A DNA stretch of 20,099 bases from Bacteroidota bacterium (GTDB taxonomy: Bacteria; Bacteroidota; Bacteroidia; Chitinophagales; Chitinophagaceae): the NCBI GenBank assembly GCA_023423835.1, contig JAFAEW010000070.1, positions 1 through 20,099 on the forward strand. The letters are read 5' to 3'. The notes below the pieces were generated by a model. That model worked only from the letters and a program-made list of their open reading frames with translations, was not told where the DNA came from and ran no database searches. Shown piece by piece: positions 7,542 through 15,882 of the stretch. The position numbers were made by a program, and so were the translations under genes. Every line of letters begins with the position of its first letter. Within the stretch, counting starts at the first letter, position 1.

Positions 7542-10500
7542 TGAAGAGAATTTTGTTGATATCGATAATTCTTTGTTTTGTAGCTGAGGGCTTTTGCCAA
7601 CAGCTCAATAATGAATGGATCAACTACGATCAGAACTATTACAAGTTTACGATCGGCAGAACAGGCCTGTACCGGATCAATCAACAAACACTCGCTGCTG
7701 CCGGCCTTTCCAACATTCCCGTCGAACAATTTCAGTTATGGCGAAACGGGAGCGAAGTGCAGCTCTATACTTCCTCGCCTTCAGGGCCATTGCCTTCGGA
7801 CGGTTATATTGAATTTTGGGGAAAACGAAATGATGGAAAGCCGGACCGCGATCTGTATAAAAATCCGGATTTCCAGTTTTCCGATGCGGAGAGCCTGTTA
7901 ACGGATACCGCTGCATTCTTTCTCACCTACAGCACCGGATCGCATCTCAGGTTTGACAACGCATTGAACGATATCGCAAATAATACCCTGCCGGCAGATC
8001 CCTATTTTATCTACGATTACCGGGGCAATTTCAAACAGAAGATTAATCCGGGAAAGCCGGTTTATTTCGGGGAATATGTTTATTCGTCCACCTATGATAT
8101 GGGAGAATTCTGGACCACCTCAGAAATATATCCGGCAACGCCTTATAAGTGGAGCAACGGTGAAAATCTCTTCGTTTATCCATCGGGCGCACCCGCAAGT
8201 TTCACGATCAGCGCTGTTGGCATGTCATTCCTCGGTGGCAACCGCGTGGTGAAGATTGATATTAATGGAACCAATGTCATTTCAAAACCCCTTACAACCA
8301 TCAACGCCGACATTTTTACCAACGAGTCGGTTCCGCTTTCCGTTATCAGCGGCCCTGCTCTAAATCTTACGTTTACCAACGCTTCAACCGATGGAAATGA
8401 CCGTATGGGAATCGGGTTCTTCAGTCTTAAATATCCACGACTCTTCAATTTTGGAAACCGCACGGCTTTCGAATTTTCGCTCTCGCCAAACACCAATGGA
8501 AATTACCTGGAGATTACCAATTTCAACTGGGGTGGAAGCGTGCCGCCGGTTTTATATGATCTTAGCAATGGAAAACGTTATGTGTCAAATACCACTACAG
8601 CCGGTATATTAAAATTTGCACTTTTACCTTCTTCCGTTGAAAGGCAATGTGTGCTTGTAAGTGAAAATATTTCGGGTATCATTAGCGTCAACAGTCTTAG
8701 CCCACGGAAGTTTGTAGATTTTAGTCAATCCGCAAACCAGGGAGATTATCTCATAATTTCCAATAAAATATTATTTGGAGGAAACAATCCGGTTGAATTA
8801 TACCGGCAATACCGGTCTTCAACCGAAGGCGGAGGGTTTAATGCGAAGATTGTAGACATCGATGAAATCGTTGACCAGTTTGCTTTTGGGATAAAGAAAA
8901 GTCCCCTCTCAGTTAAAAATTTTCTGCGATTTGCACGAATTAATTTCAGTGCCGCTCCCAAATTTGCTTTTTTAATCGGCAAAGCCGTGACTTATAACGA
9001 GTACCGGATTTATCAAACTTCAAAATATGCCGATCAACTCAATTTAATTCCGTCTTTCGGATGGCCGGCCTCTGACAATATATTAGGATCGGATGGCTTT
9101 GATCCCGTTGCGGAAACGCCGATCGGCCGGCTCGCAGCAATTCGTCCCGAAGAAGTTCAGATCTACCTCGAAAAGATCAAACAGTACGAGAAAAATCAGC
9201 AAAACACGGAACAGACCATTGAAGCCAAAGGCTGGATGAAGACAATGGTACATGTGGTGGGAGCCAATGATCCGAGTCTTGATCTCGCGTTAACTAGAGA
9301 TCAGAATGCCTATAAGGCTATCATTGAGGGTCCTCAATATGGAGCCAATGTTACCAGTTTCAACCGTACGACCACCGGACCGGAAACGCCTCAAACGAAT
9401 GCGCTGATGTCGTCTTTGTTCAGCAGCGGTATCAGCCTGCTGAATTATTTCGGCCATTCGGCCTCCACGGCGCTGGATTATAACCTGAATTCTCCTGACC
9501 AGTTTTCCAATTACGGAAAGTATCCCGTATTTCTTGTCAACGGCTGTAATGCGGGAAATATTTATTCCTTTGATACTTCAAGGCTGCTTGCGATCACTTC
9601 GCTGTCTGAAAACTTCGTTCTCGCAAAAGACAAAGGTGCCATCGCATTTATTGCGAGCTCGCATTTCGGAGTAGAAAACTATTTGCACATCTATAACCTC
9701 GGATTCTATAATTCCCTGGGAGTTAATGATTACGGACAAGCTGTTTCCATTCAGGTAAGAGATGCTACGGCCTATCTCACTTCCTATCGCCAACTCGATT
9801 CTACCACCCGCTATTTGCATGCGGAGGAAGACATCCTGCACGGCGATCCCGCATTGAAGATAAATTCACATCCAAAACCTGATTTTGTAGTGGAAGATTC
9901 CAAGGTTATCATTGATCCAACCTTTATTTCGGTTGCCAATAACAGCTTCAATATAAAAGCCTATTTCTACAATATCGGGAAGGCAACGGGAGATTCGGTT
10001 TCAATCTTAATTCAAAGACAATATCCCGATGGCTCAATCAGCACGCTCGTGGATAAAAACATCGTTTCAGTACGCTTTATCGATTCTATTGCGCTTACGA
10101 TTCCCCTTAATCCATCTAAAGATCTTGGAACGAACAAGCTGATTGTTACCATTGATAATCTTCAGCAATATGATGAAATGAGTGAACTGAATAATTCGGT
10201 CACCAAAACCTTCGAGGTGTATGAGGATGAATTGAAACCGGTTTATCCCTACAATTTCAGTATCGTAAACAAATCCAATATTCAGTTGTATGCCTCCACT
10301 GCAAATCCGCTGGCGCCCGAAAAGCAGTACGCCATGCAGATAGATACGACCGAATTGTTTAATTCGGCTTTGAAAAGGGAAGTGAAGCTGACGTCGAAAG
10401 GAGGATTAATCGGCTTTGATCCGGGAATCGTTTTTTCTGACAGTACAGTCTATTACTGGCGGGTAGCGCCGGTGTCTGCGGACGGAAATAATCGATGGAA

Positions 10501-12634
10501 TACATCGAGCTTCGTGTATTTACCCAACAGTGGTTTCGGATACAATCAGTCGCACCTGTATCAGCATTTAAAATCCTCTGTTGAGCGGATTTTTATTGAC
10601 AGTAATTCAAGGCAGTGGCTTTATCAGCCCCGGCTGTCTTCTTTCAATATTCTTCATGCGATTTTCCCTACAAGCGGACAGATTGCAGCAGATTTTCAGG
10701 TTCAGGTAAATGGTCAAACCCTCACTTCAGGTAATTGCGGAGATCATTCAGTAGTCTTCAACCTGTTTGATCCTGTAACCCTGCAACCGTATTACAACCA
10801 GGCTGCTCCGTCCACCAATCCTTCGGGCAACTACGGAAAATTTATGGGAAGCGGAGGCACCTGCGATGATGGCAATACTTCCGGTACGGCACATAATTTC
10901 GAATTTTCCTATCTCGATACAACCGGCCGGAGAAAGATGCGTGATTTTATGGATTGGATCCCGGACGGTGTGTTGGTGACCGTGCGTTTATTTTTAAGTG
11001 CTCCCTACGATCAAAATCCGTTCGTTGATGTATGGAAATCTGATCAGCAGGTATATGGCGTGGGAAACACGCTTTATGACCGCCTCACAGGGGCCGGATT
11101 TTCAGGCCTTGATTCCTTTACTTATCCGAGAACCTGGGCATTTTTGTACAAAAAAGACCTTCCGTCATTTTCTCCGCAATACAAATTATCAAACGGCCTC
11201 TACGATAAAATTGTGGTGCATCGGGATATTTCAACACCCGATTCCATTGGATATATCACCTCACCGGCATTTGGTCCGGCGCGGGCATGGAAGCAGGTGA
11301 AATGGAGCGGAAAATCATTGGAAAACGGCAAGGATAATGTAAATATTGAAGTGATCGGACTGAGTTCTTCAGGAGCGGAAAACGTACTGCTTGCCTTTGG
11401 CCCGGATAAACCTGTTGTTGATATTTCTTCCATTGACGTAAATCAATACCCTTTTATTAAATTGAAAATGCGCAATGCGGATAGTATTGCATTGACACCC
11501 TACCAGTTAAACTACTGGCGTATTTTATATGATCCGGTTCCCGAAGGTGCTTTGGCGCCAAACCTGTTGTATCAATTCCGCGATACTTTAAATGTGGGGG
11601 AAAAAACGGATTTCAAAATCGCTTTCAAAAATGTGAGTGATGTCGCGTTTTCAGATAGCATCAAGGTGAATATGACCGTTTATGATGCGGGAAATGTTGC
11701 ACGGCCGGTAACGATTTCTCCCCTGAAAAAGCTGGCTCCGGGAGATACGGCAACGATTCAATACACCTTTGATTCTAAAAATTTCAACGGACAGAACAAC
11801 CTGTTTCTCGACGTGAATCCCGACAATGCTCAGCCGGAACAATTCCATTTCAATAATTTTCTCTATAAGCCGTTCAGCGTAAGCACTGATAATTTCAAAC
11901 CGGTTTTGGATGTCACTTTCGATGGCGTTCATATTTTAAACAATGATATCGTTTCTGCAAATCCGCATGTTTTGGTGAAATTGAAGGATGAATCAAAATA
12001 CCTTCTGCTCGATGACACTTCGTTGTGCAAAATTCAATTACAATATCCCGACGGATCGATGCGAAGATTTTATTTTGATAACGATACTTTACGGTTTAGT
12101 CCGGCCACTGCGGGCAGCAACGACAATACGGCCACCATCGATTTTATGCCCTTCCTTACCGAGGATGGAATGTATCGCCTGATGGTGGAAGGAAAAGATA
12201 AGACCGGAAATCCCGCGGGCATTACAAGCTACAGCGTTTCGTTTATGGTGTACAATAAGCCGATGATTTCGGATATGTTTAATTATCCCAATCCGTTTAC
12301 CACTTCCACAGCCTTTGTATTTACACTTACCGGAAGCCAGGTGCCGCAGAATTTAAGGATTCAGATCCTCACGATTACCGGCAAGATCGTCAAGGAGATC
12401 ACGAAGCAGGAATTGGGAAATATTCACATCGGCCGAAACATCACAGATTATAAGTGGGACGGCACCGATCAGTACGGACAAAAGCTGGCAAACGGCGTTT
12501 ATCTTTATCGCGTAATTACCAATCTGAATGGAAATAAACTCGATAAGTTTCCTTCCTACGATACCAATGGTAATGAGGTTAATACCGAAAAGTTTTTCAA
12601 CAAAGGGTATGGTAAAATGTATTTAATGAGGTGA
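7541..12634 (+). CDS. PorU-like C25 (gingipain-fold) cysteine peptidase with T9SS C-terminal domain
   Basis: A very large secreted protein (1697 residues from the ATG at 7541; a TTG one codon earlier is less likely) related to the type IX sortase PorU. Order of parts: signal peptide (1-20, ending GFC before Gln), beta-rich N-terminal domains (20-400), and a C25 peptidase domain (about 400-790) with the catalytic pair His639 (NYFGHSAS) and Cys669 (LVNGCNAGN). Then come a CARDB-like segment (about 790-890), a fibronectin-like segment ending YYWRVAPV, another CARDB-like domain (about 1345-1450), and a C-terminal FlgD/T9SS-type domain (about 1570-1697) with YPNPF, WDGTDQYGQKLANGVYLYR. In PorU this C-terminal domain is retained while cargo is cleaved and anchored to lipopolysaccharide. 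The one-base overlap with the PorV-like gene supports a sortase or paired surface peptidase role. The PorU versus PorU2 distinction is open. Confidence 0.82.
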   Translation: MKRILLISIILCFVAEGFCQQLNNEWINYDQNYYKFTIGRTGLYRINQQTLAAAGLSNIPVEQFQLWRNGSEVQLYTSSPSGPLPSDGYIEFWGKRNDGKPDRDLYKNPDFQFSDAESLLTDTAAFFLTYSTGSHLRFDNALNDIANNTLPADPYFIYDYRGNFKQKINPGKPVYFGEYVYSSTYDMGEFWTTSEIYPATPYKWSNGENLFVYPSGAPASFTISAVGMSFLGGNRVVKIDINGTNVISKPLTTINADIFTNESVPLSVISGPALNLTFTNASTDGNDRMGIGFFSLKYPRLFNFGNRTAFEFSLSPNTNGNYLEITNFNWGGSVPPVLYDLSNGKRYVSNTTTAGILKFALLPSSVERQCVLVSENISGIISVNSLSPRKFVDFSQSANQGDYLIISNKILFGGNNPVELYRQYRSSTEGGGFNAKIVDIDEIVDQFAFGIKKSPLSVKNFLRFARINFSAAPKFAFLIGKAVTYNEYRIYQTSKYADQLNLIPSFGWPASDNILGSDGFDPVAETPIGRLAAIRPEEVQIYLEKIKQYEKNQQNTEQTIEAKGWMKTMVHVVGANDPSLDLALTRDQNAYKAIIEGPQYGANVTSFNRTTTGPETPQTNALMSSLFSSGISLLNYFGHSASTALDYNLNSPDQFSNYGKYPVFLVNGCNAGNIYSFDTSRLLAITSLSENFVLAKDKGAIAFIASSHFGVENYLHIYNLGFYNSLGVNDYGQAVSIQVRDATAYLTSYRQLDSTTRYLHAEEDILHGDPALKINSHPKPDFVVEDSKVIIDPTFISVANNSFNIKAYFYNIGKATGDSVSILIQRQYPDGSISTLVDKNIVSVRFIDSIALTIPLNPSKDLGTNKLIVTIDNLQQYDEMSELNNSVTKTFEVYEDELKPVYPYNFSIVNKSNIQLYASTANPLAPEKQYAMQIDTTELFNSALKREVKLTSKGGLIGFDPGIVFSDSTVYYWRVAPVSADGNNRWNTSSFVYLPNSGFGYNQSHLYQHLKSSVERIFIDSNSRQWLYQPRLSSFNILHAIFPTSGQIAADFQVQVNGQTLTSGNCGDHSVVFNLFDPVTLQPYYNQAAPSTNPSGNYGKFMGSGGTCDDGNTSGTAHNFEFSYLDTTGRRKMRDFMDWIPDGVLVTVRLFLSAPYDQNPFVDVWKSDQQVYGVGNTLYDRLTGAGFSGLDSFTYPRTWAFLYKKDLPSFSPQYKLSNGLYDKIVVHRDISTPDSIGYITSPAFGPARAWKQVKWSGKSLENGKDNVNIEVIGLSSSGAENVLLAFGPDKPVVDISSIDVNQYPFIKLKMRNADSIALTPYQLNYWRILYDPVPEGALAPNLLYQFRDTLNVGEKTDFKIAFKNVSDVAFSDSIKVNMTVYDAGNVARPVTISPLKKLAPGDTATIQYTFDSKNFNGQNNLFLDVNPDNAQPEQFHFNNFLYKPFSVSTDNFKPVLDVTFDGVHILNNDIVSANPHVLVKLKDESKYLLLDDTSLCKIQLQYPDGSMRRFYFDNDTLRFSPATAGSNDNTATIDFMPFLTEDGMYRLMVEGKDKTGNPAGITSYSVSFMVYNKPMISDMFNYPNPFTTSTAFVFTLTGSQVPQNLRIQILTITGKIVKEITKQELGNIHIGRNITDYKWDGTDQYGQKLANGVYLYRVITNLNGNKLDKFPSYDTNGNEVNTEKFFNKGYGKMYLMR

Positions 12635-12644
12635 TATTTGCAAT

Positions 12645-13022
12645 ATGAACAGAGTAGGAGTTGGCACGCGAACTTTAAATTTCCTGATTGATACATTCAT
12701 CGTCTTTATAATCAGCTTTATTGTACATTATATCTGGAAATTCTATTCGTTTTACTGGCATGTTACTTATTTTCCCTTTTACTATTTCTTCTGGCTGATC
12801 CTGGTGTTGTATTATTTGTTTTGCGAATCCATCTGGGCAAAAACGCCCGGCAAGTATTTTACGTTGAGTAAGGTGGTAGATGCGAGGGGCAAAAAACCGG
12901 CATTCTGGCGCATTTTGATCAGAAGTTTTTCAAGGCTGATCATCATTGACCCGTTTTTTCTTCCGTTCTTAAACAAAACCCTCCACGACTATTTAAGTGG
13001 AACCGAAGTGGTGGAAAAGTAA
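12645..13022 (+). CDS. RDD family integral membrane protein
   Basis: A 125-residue membrane protein with the features of the RDD family: an N-terminal Arg followed by NFLID (Arg9, Asp16) at the start of helix one, a second hydrophobic segment (about 42-60) ending in the ESIWAKTPGK motif, and a distal RSFSRLIIID segment with conserved Arg and Asp. RDD proteins are small helical-bundle membrane proteins; some are linked to ion exchange, but most have no known role. It starts ten bases after the PorU-like stop and so is probably the last gene of that operon. No clear terminator follows. Confidence 0.8.
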   Translation: MNRVGVGTRTLNFLIDTFIVFIISFIVHYIWKFYSFYWHVTYFPFYYFFWLILVLYYLFCESIWAKTPGKYFTLSKVVDARGKKPAFWRILIRSFSRLIIIDPFFLPFLNKTLHDYLSGTEVVEK

Positions 13023-13120
13023 GAAAATGTTTTTGTACCCGGCTGTAGTGCTGCTATCATCCTCGTTGCGTCGCACACTTCAACTGCAGAATATATCCCG
13101 ATAATCTATGTAGAATTTTT

Positions 13121-13152
13121 TTTGAAAGTGGAATTCTTTTCGTTTAATATTG
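13121..13152 (+). promoter_or_regulatory. Candidate promoter (TTTG, 20-bp spacer, TAATATTG) for the hsdRMS-Argonaute operon
   Basis: TTTG at 13121-13124 and TAATATTG at 13145-13152 (one mismatch to TAnnTTTG) are 20 bases apart, the same spacing as the promoter at 1023-1053. Transcription would start near 13157, leaving a leader of about 315 bases before hsdR that contains the inverted repeats. No better promoter is visible closer to the gene. Confidence 0.45.
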
Positions 13153-13353
13153 TGATAGCGGTAACCGTATTAGACGACAAAACAAAACGACTGACTTAAA
13201 CAAGAAAAAACTAAACCTAATGATAGCTGAACTCCGACATATATTCGATACAACAAACGGTCAACGAGTAAGCCGACTCTCATTGACGGCCCATCTCGGT
13301 TCTTTATTTTCCATACCGCACATTTTTTTAATTCAATTTGATGCAGCCCCGCA

Positions 13354-13412
13354 AACGGCACATTGGCTCTTGCCCGACATACAAGCCGTTCCTTCGCAAA
13401 ACCAAAAGAGCC
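13354..13412. repeat. Two interleaved inverted repeats upstream of hsdR
   Basis: AACGGC (13354-13359) pairs with GCCGTT (13385-13390), and GGCTCTT (13365-13371) pairs with AAGAGCC (13406-13412). The arms interleave, so in RNA they could form a pseudoknot or two mutually exclusive hairpins. The second repeat is followed by ATTTTTTA, so it could act as a conditional terminator. As DNA it could equally be an operator or a recombination remnant. Confidence 0.4.
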
Positions 13413-13472
13413 ATTTTTTAGCGAACGCACCGACAAAAATCCGTATTTTGACAAATCTTTTATGAAGAATAA

Positions 13473-15875
13473 ATGAGTGATAAAACTATACATATTGACG
13501 ACCACGATAGTGAAGCGGACACTTGCCGAAAGGAAGTGTTGCCCAAACTGTATGACAGCCAATGGACAGATGATTTAATCCTTGAACAACGGACTTTTAC
13601 GGACGGTAAAATCATAGTGATAGGAAGAAAAGCAAGAAGAAAAAAAGCGAAACGCTTTGATTACTTGCTTCGCTATTCACAAAACTTTCCAATTGCAATT
13701 GTTGAAGCAAAGAAAAAATATAAGTCGGCTGCTGACGGCATCCAACAAGCAAAGGACTATGCTCAAATACTAGGACTTAAATTCGCTTACTCGACAAACG
13801 GAACTGAAATAATTGAATTTGACTTTAACACAGGACTTGAAAATAAAATTTCAAGCTACCCGACACCAACAGAACTTTGGAACAGACTAAACCAAGCTGA
13901 ACCAATCAAGCCCGAAATTCAAGAAACATTTTTAAAACCATTTTTTGCCACAAGTGGCAAAGAAGTTAGATACTATCAACGAATTGCAATTAACCGAGCA
14001 GTAAAAGCAGTTTTAGAGGGAAAGAAAAGAGCTTTATTAACTTTAGCGACAGGAACAGGAAAAACAACAGTTGCTTTTCAAATCATTTATAAACTTTGGA
14101 ATAACCGTTGGAACACCAAAGGCGAACACCGCAGACCAAAAGTTTTATTCCTTGCCGACAGAAGTATTTTAGTTACAGACCCACACGCCAAAGATTTTGC
14201 AGTTTTTGGTGATGCAAGATGTTTAGTTCCAGAAGAGGGTTTGCCAAGCAGCCGAGAAGTTTATTTTTCTACTTACCAATCTTTAGCAGAGGACAATAAC
14301 CGAGCAGGAGCATTTAGAAAATTACCAAAAGACTTTTTTGACCTAATCGTAATTGACGAGTGCCACAGAGGAAGTTCATCAGACGACAGTAATTGGAGAG
14401 TTATTTTAGATTATTTCAATACATCTGTCCAAATTGGTTTAACGGCCACACCATTAAGAGACGACAACAAAGACACTTATGCATATTTTGGAAATCCGCT
14501 TTACATTTACAGTTTAAAACAAGGAATTGAAGACGGATTTTTAGCTCCATATTTGGTTCATCGTGTGATTACTGAAACAGATGCAACAGGATTCAGACCC
14601 GAAGAAGGACAATTGGACGATAACGGAGAATTAATTCCAGACGGAATTTATACAACTCCCGACTTTGAAAATACACTCTCCTATTTACCAAGAACAAAAG
14701 CAGTTGTAAAGCATCTTTACAACTTTATGGTAAAATACGGACGGTTTGATAAAACAATTGTGTTTTGCGTAAATCAAGAACACGCTGACCAATTTCGCAG
14801 AGAAATAAGCAACTTAAATACAGGCGTGGTTCAGCAATATCCCGACTATGTTGTTCGTATAGTTTCAGAAGAAGGTGACATTGGTAAAGGACATTTAGGA
14901 AGGTTTATGGACATTGACGAACCGATTCCGGTAATTGTAACTACTTCAAAATTATTGAGCACTGGTGTTGATGTTCCGACCTGCAAAAACATTGTGATTT
15001 TCAGAACAATCAACTCAATGACCGAATTCAAACAGATTGTTGGACGAGGTACAAGAGTAAGAGAAGACAAAGAAAAATTGTTCTTCACCATATTGGATTA
15101 TACAGGAAGTGCAACAAGAAATTTTGCCGACCCTGACTTTGACGGAGAACCACCATTAATAACCGAAGATGAAATTGACGGAGACGGAAATATTATTGAT
15201 GGTGATGAATGGATACCAGACCCACCAACAGACGAGCCTGATGAGTGGGAAGATGATGACGATACAGACGAACCACCAACAGGCGGAGGTGGTGGAGAAC
15301 CAAGAAGAAAATATTATATAAGTGAAGGTACAGTTTCAATTGTTGCCGAAAGTGTTCAGATTTTAGATGCCAACGGCAAACTAAGAACTGTTCAGTTCAC
15401 ACAATACGCAAAGGAACAAATTACAACAATGTTTCCTTCAATGAATGATTTCCGCAGTAAATGGAACGACTTACAAGAACGCCAGCACATTTTAGATGAG
15501 TTGGAAAATAACGGAATTTCTATTGACCAGTTAATGGAAATAACCAAACAACAAGATGTTGACCCGTTTGACTTGCTTTGTTTTGTTGCCTTTGACTTAA
15601 AACCGTTAACAAGAAAACAAAGAGCAGATTTATTGAAGAAAAACAAACCAGACTTTTTTGCTCATTACAGCGAAAGAGCAAAAGAAGTCTTGAATTTGAT
15701 TTTAGAAAAATATGTTGACTATGGTTTAAATCAAATCAGACCCGACATAATTTCGGTTGAGCCTATTGCACAGCAAGGCAACCCGATAGAAATAGTAAAT
15801 GAATTTGGTGGAATAGACGAATTCAAAAAAGCAATTGAAGAATTACAAACCCTGCTATACGCAGAAGCAGCATAA
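13473..15875 (+). CDS. hsdR: Type I restriction enzyme R subunit (EcoEI-like HsdR)
   Basis: The motor and nuclease subunit of a type I restriction complex: it translocates DNA using ATP and cuts away from the recognition site. The 800-residue protein has an N-terminal PD-(D/E)xK nuclease (Asp63, then Glu78-Ala-Lys80 in IVEAKKKY), with QQAKDYA (91-97) as the following conserved block. The helicase has Walker A ATGTGKTT (192-199), DECH box (295-298), TATP (324-327) and motif VI QIVGRGTR (521-528). A very acidic, glycine-ending linker (about 560-605) leads to the C-terminal EcoEI-type domain (about 610-800) that contacts HsdM. All catalytic residues are present and the frame is intact, so it should be active. 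It is the first gene of the operon and is followed seven bases later by hsdM. The start at 13473 keeps the typical SEADTCRKEVLPKL N-terminus. Confidence 0.95.
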   Translation: MSDKTIHIDDHDSEADTCRKEVLPKLYDSQWTDDLILEQRTFTDGKIIVIGRKARRKKAKRFDYLLRYSQNFPIAIVEAKKKYKSAADGIQQAKDYAQILGLKFAYSTNGTEIIEFDFNTGLENKISSYPTPTELWNRLNQAEPIKPEIQETFLKPFFATSGKEVRYYQRIAINRAVKAVLEGKKRALLTLATGTGKTTVAFQIIYKLWNNRWNTKGEHRRPKVLFLADRSILVTDPHAKDFAVFGDARCLVPEEGLPSSREVYFSTYQSLAEDNNRAGAFRKLPKDFFDLIVIDECHRGSSSDDSNWRVILDYFNTSVQIGLTATPLRDDNKDTYAYFGNPLYIYSLKQGIEDGFLAPYLVHRVITETDATGFRPEEGQLDDNGELIPDGIYTTPDFENTLSYLPRTKAVVKHLYNFMVKYGRFDKTIVFCVNQEHADQFRREISNLNTGVVQQYPDYVVRIVSEEGDIGKGHLGRFMDIDEPIPVIVTTSKLLSTGVDVPTCKNIVIFRTINSMTEFKQIVGRGTRVREDKEKLFFTILDYTGSATRNFADPDFDGEPPLITEDEIDGDGNIIDGDEWIPDPPTDEPDEWEDDDDTDEPPTGGGGGEPRRKYYISEGTVSIVAESVQILDANGKLRTVQFTQYAKEQITTMFPSMNDFRSKWNDLQERQHILDELENNGISIDQLMEITKQQDVDPFDLLCFVAFDLKPLTRKQRADLLKKNKPDFFAHYSERAKEVLNLILEKYVDYGLNQIRPDIISVEPIAQQGNPIEIVNEFGGIDEFKKAIEELQTLLYAEAA

Positions 15876-15882
15876 ATAGAAA

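Larger units (their letters stand above)
13023..13472. other. 450-bp gap without a convincing gene: island junction and hsdR leader
   Basis: This stretch separates the type IX-related operon from the restriction operon. Short ORFs occur on both strands but have no recognisable protein features. From about 13160 the composition changes to A-rich, G-poor coding-strand sequence like that of the following genes, so the left end of the acquired island probably lies between 13023 and about 13160. It holds the candidate promoter and the inverted repeats listed separately. No att-like direct repeat can be identified because the right end of the island is not in view. Confidence 0.5.

Noticed and set aside
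13220..13465. An 81-codon plus-strand ORF upstream of hsdR that could be a control protein
   Set aside because: Its translation has no helix-turn-helix or other recognisable pattern, and it overlaps the inverted repeats; most likely a chance ORF in the leader.
13170..13562. A 130-codon minus-strand ORF crossing the start of hsdR
   Set aside because: It overlaps the well-supported hsdR start on the other strand and its Cys/Phe-rich translation looks like an antisense shadow.
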